Below are positions 26,642 to 34,807 of a stretch of DNA of 64,000 nt, one piece after another. The notes under the pieces are model-generated. The model did not search any database, was not told the DNA's origin, and saw nothing but the letters and a program-made list of their open reading frames with translations. The stretch spans positions 124,001 to 188,000 of the forward strand of contig NZ_QBKU01000008.1 of NCBI RefSeq assembly GCF_003054325.1. Reading direction: 5' to 3'. Position 1 is the first letter of the stretch; each line of letters starts with the position of its first letter. The position numbers and the translations under genes were made by a program. Source of the DNA: Sulfitobacter mediterraneus (GTDB taxonomy: Bacteria; Pseudomonadota; Alphaproteobacteria; Rhodobacterales; Rhodobacteraceae).

Positions 26642-27937
26642 ATGACAAATCTGACCCTCATTCTTGGACCCGTTCTGCGCTATGCGGGTGATCCGTTGCG
26701 CGGCCCTTGGCAAGATGCCGTGCACGTGGACGGTGCGGGCGGAGTGTTGATCGAGGACGGCCAGATCATTGAGGTCGGCTCGGGTGCGGATCTGCAAAAG
26801 GCGCATCCGCAGACGGATCTACACCGCTATGGCAGCGATCACCTGATTGCGCCGGGATTTGTGGATGCGCATGTGCATTATCCGCAAACAGCAATCATCG
26901 CGTCATGGGGTAAGCGTCTGATTGATTGGCTAAATTCCTATACATTTCCCGAAGAAATGCGCCTGTCCGATCCCGCGTATGCCGATCAGATCGCCGGGCG
27001 TTATCTGGATTTGACGTTGGCCCATGGCACCACCACGGCCGCGTCTTATTGTACCATTCATCCCCATTCTGCGGATGCATTGTTTGAGGCAGCGGCGGCC
27101 CGCGGGCAACGGATTGTTGCAGGCAAGACATGTATGGACCGCAACGCGCCAGAAGGGCTGCGCGATACGGCGCAATCGGCTTATGATGACAGCAAAGCCC
27201 TGATTGGCAAATGGCATGGTAAGGGCCGCGCCAGCTATGCCATCACCCCGCGGTTTTCGCCCACATCAACGCCAGATCAACTGGCAGCATTGGGGGCATT
27301 GTGGGCGGAGCATCCCGATTGCCTGATGCAGACCCACCTGAGCGAGCAGACCGATGAGATTGCTTGGGTGAAAGAGCTGTTTCCGCAGGCCCGCGATTAC
27401 CTTGACACTTATGAGGCGCATGGATTGCTGGGTGAGCGGGGCCTCTACGGTCATGCGATCCATCTGGAGCCGCGGGAGATTGACCGCCTAAAAGACTGCG
27501 GCGCAGCGCTGGTGCATTGTCCTACGTCAAACACGTTCATCGGCTCGGGCTTGTTTGACATGGCCGGATTGACGGCGCGCGGCATTCCGGTTGGTCTGGC
27601 CACGGACACGGGTGGCGGATCGTCCTTTTCGATGCTGCGCACCATGGCGGCAGCTTATGAAGTCGGTCAGTTGCGCGGCACCCCACTGCATGCGGCACAG
27701 CTGATTTGGCTGGCCACAGCAGGATCGGCGCGTAGCCTGCATCTTGGCGATAAGATCGGCAGCCTAAGCACGGGAATGGAGGCGGATCTGACGATTCTCA
27801 ACCTCAGCTCAACCGCCGCAATTGCACAGCGGGCCGATCAAGCCAGTGACATCTGGGAAAACCTGTTTGCCACCATCATGATGGGCGATGATCGTGCCAT
27901 CGCGGATGTATGGGTCAACGGGCAGAAACGCCCTTAA
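26642..27937 (+). CDS. guaD: Guanine deaminase
   Basis: Deaminates guanine to xanthine. The 431-residue amidohydrolase has the zinc HxH in PGFVDAHVHYPQ (His77, His79), AGKTCMDRNAPEGLRD, the LMQTHLSEQTDEIAWVKELF motif (third His and guanine-binding region), LVHCPTSNTFIGSGLFD, and ATDTGGGSSFSMLRTM with the catalytic Asp. This motif set separates GuaD from other amidohydrolases. It is divergent from mgtE and convergent with a CAP-domain gene, and an 8-oxoguanine deaminase lies next to that, so the locus is concerned with purine salvage or cleanup. Confidence 0.94.
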   Translation: MTNLTLILGPVLRYAGDPLRGPWQDAVHVDGAGGVLIEDGQIIEVGSGADLQKAHPQTDLHRYGSDHLIAPGFVDAHVHYPQTAIIASWGKRLIDWLNSYTFPEEMRLSDPAYADQIAGRYLDLTLAHGTTTAASYCTIHPHSADALFEAAAARGQRIVAGKTCMDRNAPEGLRDTAQSAYDDSKALIGKWHGKGRASYAITPRFSPTSTPDQLAALGALWAEHPDCLMQTHLSEQTDEIAWVKELFPQARDYLDTYEAHGLLGERGLYGHAIHLEPREIDRLKDCGAALVHCPTSNTFIGSGLFDMAGLTARGIPVGLATDTGGGSSFSMLRTMAAAYEVGQLRGTPLHAAQLIWLATAGSARSLHLGDKIGSLSTGMEADLTILNLSSTAAIAQRADQASDIWENLFATIMMGDDRAIADVWVNGQKRP

Positions 27938-27947
27938 CATAAAAGCC

Positions 27948-28367
27948 TTAGCAGGGCGCGGCCAGCACCATAACCCACAGATGCCCCGGCCCCCGCGCCA
28001 CGCCGATCTCGCGCAGTTCGGGGCGGATCATATTGGCAAGATGTCCGGGGCTTTCGGCCCAATCCTGCATCACTTGGGTCAAGCTGCGTTGTCCCTTGGC
28101 GATGTTTTCCGCCACCAGACACCACTCATACCCTTGCGCGGTGACCCGTTGCCCGACAGTTGATCCATCGCGGCCTTCATGGGCGAAATACTTTCGCTGC
28201 GCCATGTCTATGGCATGCAGCAACGCCGCATTTTCCAGCGAAGGTGCATAAACCATTGGCGCATGGCCTTGCGCGACGCGCAGTTCATTGACCGGGCGCA
28301 GCACCGCCGGATCGGCCAAGGCCGGCATCCCAAGTGCCATCGCAAGCACCAACAAAAGTGATCTCAT
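27948..28367 (-). CDS. CAP-domain (SCP-like) exported protein
   Basis: A 139-residue protein with signal peptide MRSLLLVLAMALGMPALA. The CAP/SCP domain follows: VNELRVAQGHAPMVYAPSLE, LHAIDMAQRKYFAHEGRDGS with the conserved His of the CAP cavity, NIAKGQRSLTQVMQDWAES and SPGHLANMIRPELREIGVAR with the second cavity His. It ends VMVLAAPC. CAP proteins are secreted and of varied function. Its ATG overlaps the stop of the 8-oxoguanine deaminase gene by four bases, so it is translationally coupled to a cytosolic enzyme, an odd partner. Confidence 0.9.
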   Translation of the reverse strand: MRSLLLVLAMALGMPALADPAVLRPVNELRVAQGHAPMVYAPSLENAALLHAIDMAQRKYFAHEGRDGSTVGQRVTAQGYEWCLVAENIAKGQRSLTQVMQDWAESPGHLANMIRPELREIGVARGPGHLWVMVLAAPC

Positions 28368-29704
28368 GCGGCCTCCGCCAATTCACGTGCCATTTGGTTC
28401 TGACGTGAAATGGTTGCCCCAAGGTTAATCGTTTGCACATGCCCGTCCCGCACAATCTGCCGACCTTCGACAAAAAGGTCACGCACCGTGGTCGGCCCCG
28501 CCAGCAAAAGCGCCGCCGGATCCCAACTGCCTGCGCTGGCCAATCCCTGCACATCCCAAACCGCTATATCGGCGCGTTTGCCAACCTCCAGCCGCCCGCA
28601 GTCGGGCCGCCCAAGAATATCCGCCCCGCCGCGCGTGGCAATTTCAAGCGCCTCGCGGGCGCTCATGGCATCGGCCCCCTGCGCAACCCGTTGTAGCAGC
28701 ATCGCCATCCGGGCCTCTGCCACCAGATTGCCCGCATCGTTGCTGGCCGATCCATCCACGCCCAAGCCCACAGGCACGCCTGCATCGCGCAGCCTCCGCA
28801 CTGGCGCGATACCAGAGCCGAGGCGGCAGTTGGAGCAAGGACAATGGGCAATCCCGGTACCCGTTTCCGCAAAAAGTGCAATTTCGGCTGCGTCCAGCTT
28901 CACGCAATGGGCGTGCCAGACATCACGGCCAACCCAGCCCAGATCCTGCGCGTATTCACCGGGGCGACAGCCGAATTGTTCAAGGGAATAGGCAATATCC
29001 TCATCGTTTTCAGCCAGATGCGTGTGCATCATCACGCCCTTGTCCCGTGCCAGAACCGCCGTGTTGCGCATCAGATCACGGCTGACAGAGAACGGCGAAC
29101 AGGGTGCCAGCGCCACACGGCACATAGAGCCCTCCGAAGGGTCGTGGAAGCCATCCACCAAGCGGATGCAGTCTTCGAGGATGGCATCCTCGTTTTCAAC
29201 CAGCGCATCAGGTGGCAAGCCGCCATCACTTACCCCGATACTCATCGAGCCGCGGGTGGGCTGGAACCGAAGGCCCAGTTCGGCGGCAGCATGGATGGTA
29301 TCCTCCAACCGGACACCGTTGGGGTAGAGATAAAGGTGATCAGAGCTAAGCGTGCATCCCGACAGCGCCAGTTCTGCCAGCCCGATCTGCGCCGAGGTAA
29401 ACATGTGATCCGGCGTCATCCGCGACCAAATCGGATAGAGCGTTTGCAGCCACCCAAAGAGCAGCGCATCCTGCCCGCCCGGCACGGCACGGGTCAGGTT
29501 CTGGTACAAATGGTGATGGGTGTTCACCAGCCCCGGCGTGACCACACAGCCCGAGACATCCACCACCTCCGCGCTGCCCGACAGGTCTTGGCCGATCTGA
29601 GTGATCACGCCATCTTTGATCCGGATATCAGCGAAGCTGAGCTCGCGCCGCCCGTCATCCATCGTCAGAATTGTATCAGCATTTTTAAGAAGAATTTCGG
29701 ACAT
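28364..29704 (-). CDS. 8-oxoguanine deaminase (amidohydrolase)
   Basis: A 446-residue amidohydrolase of the 8-oxoguanine deaminase family. Zinc motif TPGLVNTHHHLYQNLTRAV (His63-65), then HTHLAENDEDIAYSLEQFGC, HAHCVKLDAAEIA, and the strongly diagnostic AHCPCSNCRLGSGIAP, followed by GLGVDGSASND with the catalytic Asp. The family converts 8-oxoguanine to urate and some members act on related compounds such as isoguanine; the older label, hydroxydechloroatrazine hydrolase, is less likely. It is translationally coupled to the CAP gene and convergent with guaD, so oxidised and normal guanine are handled side by side. Confidence 0.9.
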   Translation of the reverse strand: MSEILLKNADTILTMDDGRRELSFADIRIKDGVITQIGQDLSGSAEVVDVSGCVVTPGLVNTHHHLYQNLTRAVPGGQDALLFGWLQTLYPIWSRMTPDHMFTSAQIGLAELALSGCTLSSDHLYLYPNGVRLEDTIHAAAELGLRFQPTRGSMSIGVSDGGLPPDALVENEDAILEDCIRLVDGFHDPSEGSMCRVALAPCSPFSVSRDLMRNTAVLARDKGVMMHTHLAENDEDIAYSLEQFGCRPGEYAQDLGWVGRDVWHAHCVKLDAAEIALFAETGTGIAHCPCSNCRLGSGIAPVRRLRDAGVPVGLGVDGSASNDAGNLVAEARMAMLLQRVAQGADAMSAREALEIATRGGADILGRPDCGRLEVGKRADIAVWDVQGLASAGSWDPAALLLAGPTTVRDLFVEGRQIVRDGHVQTINLGATISRQNQMARELAEAA

Positions 29705-29812
29705 GGCTCACCTATATCGCGGTAAACCTGTCTCAGACCATGCATGCATCCGGTGGAAAACAGGTTGAAGAACCAGATGCAGGCAGACCCTACCCTGCCT
29801 TTGACCGCTTGG

Positions 29813-30613
29813 TCAACAATCTTTGAGAATGGCCAATGCCGCGGCGTGAATGTCGGCATTCGCGGCGGCAATCGCGCGGCCACCATCATGGGCTGGGCCA
29901 CCTTGCCAGTCCGTGACAATTCCGCCTGCGGCCTGCACCACGGCAATGGGCGCCTGAATGTCATAGGGGTTCAACCCGGCCTCAATCACCAGATCCACCT
30001 GCCCCGCCGCCAAAAGCGCGTAGGCGTAACAATCCATGCCATAGCGCGTTAGACGCGCCTGCGCTGCAACCGCATGAAACCCGGCTTGATCCGCCGCAGT
30101 GCCAACCTCTGGGAATGTAGTAAACACCACCGCATCGGACAGCGGCTTTGGCGCCAGTGTCTGTATGGCACCTGCACTATGCGGACCTTCGAAGGCTGCA
30201 CCATCTGGCGCGCCTTCATAGCGCTCGCCAATGTAGGGCTGATCAATGATGCCATAAAACGGTCCCTGCCCATCAGACACCGCGATCAATACACCCCAAG
30301 TGGGCGTGCCGCTGACAAACCCACGGGTGCCGTCAATCGGATCCAGCACCCATGTGAGGCCCGATGTCCCATCTGATGCGCCATATTCCTCGCCCAGAAT
30401 CCCGTCCGCAGGGCGTTCTCGCGCCAGAATATCCCGCATCGCCCGTTCTGCGGCGCGGTCGGCTTCGGTCACGGGGTCATAGCCGCCATCGAGCTTGTTT
30501 TCAGCGGTCAATGCGGCATTGCGAAAATAGGGCAGAATCACCAAACGGGCCGCATCCGCCATCAGATGCGCCACGCGGCGAATATCGCTATCGAAATCGT
30601 TGTGTTTGGTCAT
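29813..30613 (-). CDS. hisN: Histidinol-phosphatase (inositol monophosphatase family)
   Basis: A 266-residue IMPase-fold phosphatase. Motifs: DPVTEADRAAERAMRD (metal-binding Glu/Asp), GILGEEYG, and WVLDPIDGTRGFVSGTPTWG, the diagnostic DPIDGT box with the GTPTWG extension common in HisN proteins. The C-terminal LNPYDIQAPIAVVQAAGG carries the last metal Asp (YD). In Alphaproteobacteria this subgroup performs the histidinol-phosphate phosphatase step of His synthesis. It lies 108 bases upstream of the 8-oxoguanine deaminase gene on the same strand. Confident of the fold; the histidinol-phosphate specificity is inferred from subgroup motifs. Confidence 0.85.
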   Translation of the reverse strand: MTKHNDFDSDIRRVAHLMADAARLVILPYFRNAALTAENKLDGGYDPVTEADRAAERAMRDILARERPADGILGEEYGASDGTSGLTWVLDPIDGTRGFVSGTPTWGVLIAVSDGQGPFYGIIDQPYIGERYEGAPDGAAFEGPHSAGAIQTLAPKPLSDAVVFTTFPEVGTAADQAGFHAVAAQARLTRYGMDCYAYALLAAGQVDLVIEAGLNPYDIQAPIAVVQAAGGIVTDWQGGPAHDGGRAIAAANADIHAAALAILKDC

Positions 30614-30667
30614 GGCACTGGCCTGCCACCTCTGGCGAGGTGATGCAAGCCAATGTCATCAATGCTT

Positions 30668-31039
30668 TCAGGCAACGTCGCTCAACACACGCGCCAGTTC
30701 GAACAAGCGGCGGCGTTGATCTTCGGGGATCGCATAATAGGACCGGATCAAATCCATCGCTTCTTTGTCACCCATCACGTCAACGGGCACCTTGCCAGAT
30801 GTCGTCACTTCGGCGCCTTCGCCTTCCATGCCTTCAAAGAAAAATGCAACGTTCACGTCGAGGGCATCGGCGATATCCCAAAGGCGGGACGCGCTAACGC
30901 GGTTTGCCCCGGTTTCATATTTCTGGATCTGCTGGAACTTAATCCCCACCAGTTCCGCAAGCTTTTGTTGGGTCATCCCGGTGAGCCATCTGCGTTGACG
31001 GATCCGCTTGCCTACATGCAAGTCTACTTTATGAGCCAT
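30668..31039 (-). CDS. PraR-like XRE-family regulator
   Basis: A 123-residue protein. The Cro/CI helix-turn-helix at about 12-65 reads VGKRIRQRRWLTGMTQQKLA then LVGIKFQQIQKYETGANRVS, with the FQQIQKYE.G.NRVS recognition region typical of the alphaproteobacterial PraR/SinR-like group. A hydrophobic region VNVAFFFEGMEGE follows, with a C-terminal helix pair ending RRRLFELARVL. The ATG at 31039 has GGGGGAG 9 bases upstream; a GTG three codons earlier is possible but less well placed. Relatives repress quorum-sensing or biofilm genes in rhizobia; the target here is unknown. Confidence 0.88.
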   Translation of the reverse strand: MAHKVDLHVGKRIRQRRWLTGMTQQKLAELVGIKFQQIQKYETGANRVSASRLWDIADALDVNVAFFFEGMEGEGAEVTTSGKVPVDVMGDKEAMDLIRSYYAIPEDQRRRLFELARVLSDVA

Positions 31040-31433
31040 CGTGTACACTCCCCCTTCGGCTTAAATGTGCAGTTCGGCCATTTTCATGTTCCCCTTCCGC
31101 AACGAAGGAGCGCCGACTGTTGAATAAGTCTACAAAACTTAACGGTTGCGGGCAAAACCTTTTGACGCTGGTTTGGCAATAAGTCCGGTCTGAACGCGCA
31201 AACCGGTGATCAACGGACGACTCTCCCTATGCTTGCGCGCCGGAATGCCGCAGGTGACTCAACCGCCCAACATAGATGAAGAGATCGCCGCAAAACATTG
31301 AAAAACAATAAAGCTTATGGATGTGGAAAAAATTCGATTCCACTAAAAGTTGAACATTTGTGTAACAACAAAAATTTGTGCTGCGCGATTTTATCGCAAC
31401 GCACAAATTTTAGGCATTCGGCAAAGACCCGCC
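31040..31433. other. 394-base AT-rich intergenic region
   Basis: No coding frame here has a ribosome site or a recognisable product. The left side must hold the promoter of the XRE gene. Positions 31280-31420 are strikingly AT-rich for this genome. The right end contains the hairpin at 31371-31411 that terminates the LysR gene. Confidence 0.6.
31371..31411 (-). terminator. Hairpin terminator after the LysR gene
   Basis: On the minus strand AAAATTTGTGC pairs with GCACAAATTTT, with GCG/CGC extension around an AT loop, and T-rich sequence follows. It starts 23 bases past the LysR stop. Confidence 0.6.
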
Positions 31434-32309
31434 TCAAACCGCTCGTAAACGGCCAACTTGACTGGTCGAAAACGCATTTCGCAGCAGCCCGACCAGGGTA
31501 TCATGCACCTCATTCTTGGCCGACCGACCTCCGTAAAGATTGATCAACTGCAACGGCAGCTCCGGCAGGGCACCATCGTGATCGATCTGCTCCATATGCG
31601 GGGGTTCGGTGCCCTCGATCATCGCATTGACCGCGAGATCTGCGCTGACGGCAGCTTCAATCGTGCGGTCGCTGTCCGTATCGAGCGACATCTCCCATGG
31701 CATATCGACCTGATCCAGCGCTGCGGTGACATGGGGGCGGAACGTGCAATAGCGGCAAAACGCAAGTTTCAGCGGCCGTTGCCGCCACGTCGCCCCACCG
31801 GGCGCGCCCAGCCAGACCAGCCGTTTGCGGGCAATCGTATCGCCGCCGCTGTCCACTTCGGGTTCGGTGGTCAGGATGATGTCGCATTCCCCTTTGGAAA
31901 ATTGTTCCTTCAGCGTGCGGGTATATGAGGCTTCAAGCTGGATCTTCACGCGGGGAAAGGCGGCGTGGAATTGTTTCAGCACCTGCGGGATCGCCGGATA
32001 AACGATGTCATGCGGCACACCCAGCGTGATTTCCCCTTCATAGGCGTGATCAGTCAGCCGGGTGATAATTTCGTCATTCAGCGCAATCATGCGCCGCGCA
32101 TAGGCCAACAATTGTTCCCCCGACGCAGTGAGCGCAATGGTCCGGCCCGTCCGGTCAAGCAGTTCGAGGCCCAGCATTTCTTCCAGCCGTTTGAGCTGCA
32201 TTGAGACCGCCGATTGCGTGAGATGCAAAAAACCAGCGGCGCGGGTCACGCCGCCGGAATCGGCCACCGCCACAAAAGACCGCAGGGTCGTGATATCCAG
32301 ATTTCTCAT
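31434..32309 (-). CDS. LysR-family regulator, divergent from a DUF1127 gene
   Basis: A 291-residue LysR regulator. The HTH at about 3-60 reads ITTLRSFVAVADSGGVTRAA then FLHLTQSAVSMQLKRLEEML. The effector domain contains EITLGVPHDIVYPAIPQVLK, SKGECDIILTTEPEVDSGGD and RPHVTAALDQVDMPWEM. The GEITLGVPHDIVYP start of the effector domain is common in LrhA/HexA-type regulators of motility and aggregation genes. It is divergent from the DUF1127 gene with 123 bases between. Effector and regulon unknown. Confidence 0.92.
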   Translation of the reverse strand: MRNLDITTLRSFVAVADSGGVTRAAGFLHLTQSAVSMQLKRLEEMLGLELLDRTGRTIALTASGEQLLAYARRMIALNDEIITRLTDHAYEGEITLGVPHDIVYPAIPQVLKQFHAAFPRVKIQLEASYTRTLKEQFSKGECDIILTTEPEVDSGGDTIARKRLVWLGAPGGATWRQRPLKLAFCRYCTFRPHVTAALDQVDMPWEMSLDTDSDRTIEAAVSADLAVNAMIEGTEPPHMEQIDHDGALPELPLQLINLYGGRSAKNEVHDTLVGLLRNAFSTSQVGRLRAV

Positions 32310-32432
32310 TCATCAATATCCTTGATGGCCAACATAACAAACATTCAATTTCATTATGCCCATTCGTTGCCATATATCAACCATCGAAATGAATTAAGAA
32401 GTTATCATCACGAAATCAGAAAGGTCACTCCC

Positions 32433-32648
32433 ATGACACAGATCACTCTCCGCTCCGCACACCTCGCCTCTTCTCGCAGCACCTCTCGCGCTGCTGCCGC
32501 ACTGAACGCCGTCCAACTGTGGCGCAGCCGCCGTGCGCTGGCGCGTCTGGATGCACGTATGCTTGAGGATATTGGTGTTTCCGCCGAAGCCGCCGCGACC
32601 GAAGCGTCCCGCGCGCCATGGGATGTCCCTGCATACTGGTTGAAATAA
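32433..32648 (+). CDS. DUF1127 small protein
   Basis: A 71-residue Arg-rich protein. The C-terminal half WRSRRALARLDARMLEDIGV with SAEAAATEASRAPWD is the DUF1127 signature (RR.L..L...ML.DIG). An AAGG ribosome site lies 8 bases before the ATG at 32433. DUF1127 proteins in alphaproteobacteria influence phosphate/carbon balance and RNA turnover or biofilm traits. It is controlled presumably by the divergent LysR regulator. Confidence 0.9.
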   Translation: MTQITLRSAHLASSRSTSRAAAALNAVQLWRSRRALARLDARMLEDIGVSAEAAATEASRAPWDVPAYWLK

Positions 32649-32674
32649 ACCGATGCCAATCCCGCTCCAGACGC

Positions 32675-32752
32675 AGGTTCACCCTTGAAAAACGGGGCCA
32701 TAGGCCCAATATTCCCCTCAATACTTCGCGCGCGTCGCGTGAGGGTGAACCT
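32675..32752 (+). repeat. Inverted repeat in the leader of the BAX-inhibitor-1 gene
   Basis: Perfect 11-base arms AGGTTCACCCT (32675-32685) and AGGGTGAACCT (32742-32752), with an inner GGGCC-ATA-GGCCC hairpin (32695-32707). It ends 12 bases before the GGAGG ribosome site, so a transcript starting upstream of 32675 could sequester or terminate before the start. Confidence 0.55.
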
Positions 32753-32774
32753 ATTAGTCAATTGGAGGTCTTGA

Positions 32775-33551
32775 ATGGCTGACGTGAATACAATCCGGGC
32801 CGCAGCCGGAGCCCGCGCCGCCGATATCGATGCGGGGCTGCGCGCCCACATGAACAAAGTCTACGGCACAATGTCGATCGGGATGCTGATCACATTTGCG
32901 GCCGCTTGGGCGCTGTCCGGTCTTGCCGTGACAACGGATCCATCTGCTGCTTCCGCGCAGATCGGCCCTGACAAGTATCTGACCGGCCTTGGTTACGCGC
33001 TTTATGCATCTCCGCTGAAGTGGGTTGTGATGTTTGCACCGCTGGCCTTTGTCTTTGGTTTTGGTGCCGCGATCAACCGGATGTCCGCTGCCACCGCGCA
33101 AACAGTCTTCTATGCGTTTGCCGCTGTGATGGGTGTCTCCATCAGCTCGATCTTTTTGGTCTTCACCGGTTATTCGATCGCACAGGTGTTCTTGATCACT
33201 TCGATCGCCTTTGCCGGTCTGTCCCTCTGGGGCTACACCACAAAGAAAGACATCTCTGGCTGGGGCAGCTTCTTGATCATGGGTGTAATTGGCCTGATCG
33301 TTGCATCCATCGTGAACATCTTCCTCGCCTCTTCGGCGCTGATGTTTGCCATCTCTGCCATCGGTGTTCTGATCTTCGCCGGTCTGACCGCCTATGACAC
33401 CCAGAAAATCAAAACCGAATATCTGGCCCACGCCCACCACGGCGATACAGAATGGCTGGGCAAAGCGGCGATCATGGGCGCGCTGAACCTCTATCTGGAC
33501 TTCATCAACATGTTCATGTTGCTGCTCCAGCTGTTCGGCAACCGCGAATGA
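32775..33551 (+). CDS. BAX inhibitor-1 (YccA/YbhL) family membrane protein
   Basis: A 258-residue protein with seven predicted helices. It opens MADVNTIRAAAGARAADIDA then LRAHMNKVYGTMSIGMLITF, the usual alphaproteobacterial form. Later motifs are AAVMGVSISSIFLVFTGYSI, the BI-1 signature SIAFAGLSLWGYTTKKDISG, and the C-terminal LNLYLDFINMFMLLLQLFG. Relatives act as pH-sensitive Ca2+ leak channels or modulate the FtsH protease. GGAGG is 7 bases before the ATG at 32775. A strong terminator follows, so it is transcribed alone. Confidence 0.95.
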   Translation: MADVNTIRAAAGARAADIDAGLRAHMNKVYGTMSIGMLITFAAAWALSGLAVTTDPSAASAQIGPDKYLTGLGYALYASPLKWVVMFAPLAFVFGFGAAINRMSAATAQTVFYAFAAVMGVSISSIFLVFTGYSIAQVFLITSIAFAGLSLWGYTTKKDISGWGSFLIMGVIGLIVASIVNIFLASSALMFAISAIGVLIFAGLTAYDTQKIKTEYLAHAHHGDTEWLGKAAIMGALNLYLDFINMFMLLLQLFGNRE

Positions 33552-33577
33552 TCACGCTTTGAGCGTTAAGTGAACCG

Positions 33578-33609
33578 GACCGGCCCCGCAAAGGGCCGGT
33601 CTTTTTTTT
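33578..33609 (+). terminator. Rho-independent terminator after the BI-1 gene
   Basis: Stem GACCGGCCC (33578-33586) with GGGCCGGTC (33593-33601), six-base loop, eight T. Confidence 0.95.
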
Positions 33610-33630
33610 GTATGATCCATAGGATGCCCC

Positions 33631-33939
33631 ATGCTTGAGCTGCGCCCCAATTGTGAACTTTGTGACTGCGACTTGCCGCCAGAAGCCACGAATGCCCGAA
33701 TCTGCAGCTATGAATGCACTTTCTGTGCCGATTGCGTTGAAAACATCCTTGAGAATGTCTGCCCCAACTGCGGTGGAGAGTTTGTGCCCCGCCCCATCCG
33801 CCCGGCAACAGCACGCCGTGCAGGCACCAGCCGCGCACATCAACCGCCAAGCGATAAACGCCGCTCGCTCAGGCACGATATGGACAACGTCAAAGCGCTG
33901 GTCGCTGCGACCAAAGACATTCCCCCTGCTGATCGCTAA
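33631..33939 (+). CDS. DUF1272 zinc-ribbon-like protein
   Basis: A 102-residue protein. The N-terminal 50 residues carry the DUF1272 Cys pattern: MLELRPNCELCDCDLPPEAT, then CSYECTFCADCVE and NVCPNCGGEFVPRP, eight or more Cys in CxxC pairs that should bind zinc. The C-terminal half is polar (RRAGTSRAHQPPSDKR) and probably disordered. The function is unknown. Its stop overlaps by three bases the predicted original stop of the convergent kinase gene, which indicates a compact, once-functional neighbour. Confidence 0.9.
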   Translation: MLELRPNCELCDCDLPPEATNARICSYECTFCADCVENILENVCPNCGGEFVPRPIRPATARRAGTSRAHQPPSDKRRSLRHDMDNVKALVAATKDIPPADR

Positions 33940-34449
33940 GGCTGTTTGTCCAGCCATGCCTGAACCTCGGGAGGGCTGCGCAGGTGGGCCACCTTCAGCC
34001 TCATCCGCCTCGGCCAGTAGCTTGGCGATCTTGGCGCGAGAATCATGTCTGGTTTGCCAGATGAAGTGGTAAAACCGCAGGGTTTCAGGGTGAAGCCTTT
34101 CGTGGCAACCCGGCGGCAGATCGGGCCGCGCTTTGCCCAGATAACGAAACAGGCGTTTGGTCACCCGCCACAGACGCAAGCCCACCGGCAGATCCAGCCA
34201 GATCAGCATATCGGCACGCTGCATCCGGTTGCCATAGGTCACGGACATACCGCCCTCGAAGACCCACCTGTCCTTCCTCTCTACGGCTAGCGCCATAGGC
34301 AATTTCTCTTCCATCGGACGTTCGACCCAGTTTTCCTGCCAGTGGATCTGGTCCATGTGAAAAACCGGCAACCCAAGTCGCGGCCCCAGTATCCGCGCCA
34401 GGGTCGATTTGCCCGATCCCGGTCCGCCAACAATCATCACACGTTTCAT
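33936..34449 (-). pseudogene. P-loop adenylate-kinase-like protein with a one-base frameshift near its C-terminus
   Basis: The frame starts MKRVMIVGGPGSGKSTLARI (Walker A at about 8-15), then LPVFHMDQIHWQENWVERP, KDRWVFEGGMSVTYGNRMQR and ADMLIWLDLPVGLRLWRV, which matches the AAA/FlaR-like topology-modulation kinases of about 170 residues. After LLAEADEA the frame runs on antisense through the DUF1272 gene with no family similarity. Moving one base at about 33999-34000 restores LKVAHLRSPPEVQAWLDKQP and a TAG at 33936-33938, the normal family end. GAGGGGGAGGG precedes the ATG at 34449. Either a recent frameshift or a base-call error; the protein would be about 170 residues if corrected. Confidence 0.8.
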
Positions 34450-34472
34450 CAAACGCCCTCCCCCTCAAACGC

Positions 34473-34495
34473 AAAAAGCCGCGCATAAGCGCGGC
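34473..34495 (-). terminator. Rho-independent terminator of rpmG
   Basis: On the minus strand GCCGCGC (34495-34489) pairs with GCGCGGC (34484-34478) with a four-base loop, followed by five T. Confidence 0.9.
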
Positions 34496-34521
34496 CTTAG
34501 AGCGATCCAAAGAGACTGATC

Positions 34522-34689
34522 TTACTTGATCTTGCCTTCTTTGTATTCCACGTGCTTACGCGCAACGGGGTCGTACTTACGGACAACCATCTTTTCCGTC
34601 ATGGTGCGTGCGTTTTTCTTGGTCACGTAGAAATGGCCTGTGCCCGCGGACGAGTTCAGACGGATCTTGATCGTGGTTGGCTTTGCCAT
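34522..34689 (-). CDS. rpmG: 50S ribosomal protein L33
   Basis: A 55-residue ribosomal protein. The translation starts [20 protein letters not shown] then [20 protein letters not shown] and ends [13 protein letters not shown], the alphaproteobacterial L33 without zinc-binding Cys (the C- form). A GGAGATG ribosome site lies before the ATG at 34689. The missing CxxC pairs mean this copy does not need zinc. It is a single-gene unit with its own terminator. Confidence 0.97.
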   Translation of the reverse strand: MAKPTTIKIRLNSSAGTGHFYVTKKNARTMTEKMVVRKYDPVARKHVEYKEGKIK

Positions 34690-34807
34690 CTTGTCATCTC
34701 CTGCTGCACCTTAGACCATCGGGCGGGGTGCGTGAATTCTGAAACCTGGCTTGTAACGGGATGCGGGCGCGTGTCAACCGCAAAAGCTATGGGAAATCAT
34801 GCTTTCC

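Noticed and set aside
33514..34452. Single 312-residue kinase product
   Set aside because: After about residue 150 it is antisense to DUF1272 and has no similarity to kinases; the frameshifted reading explains both the lost C-terminus and the compact gene border.
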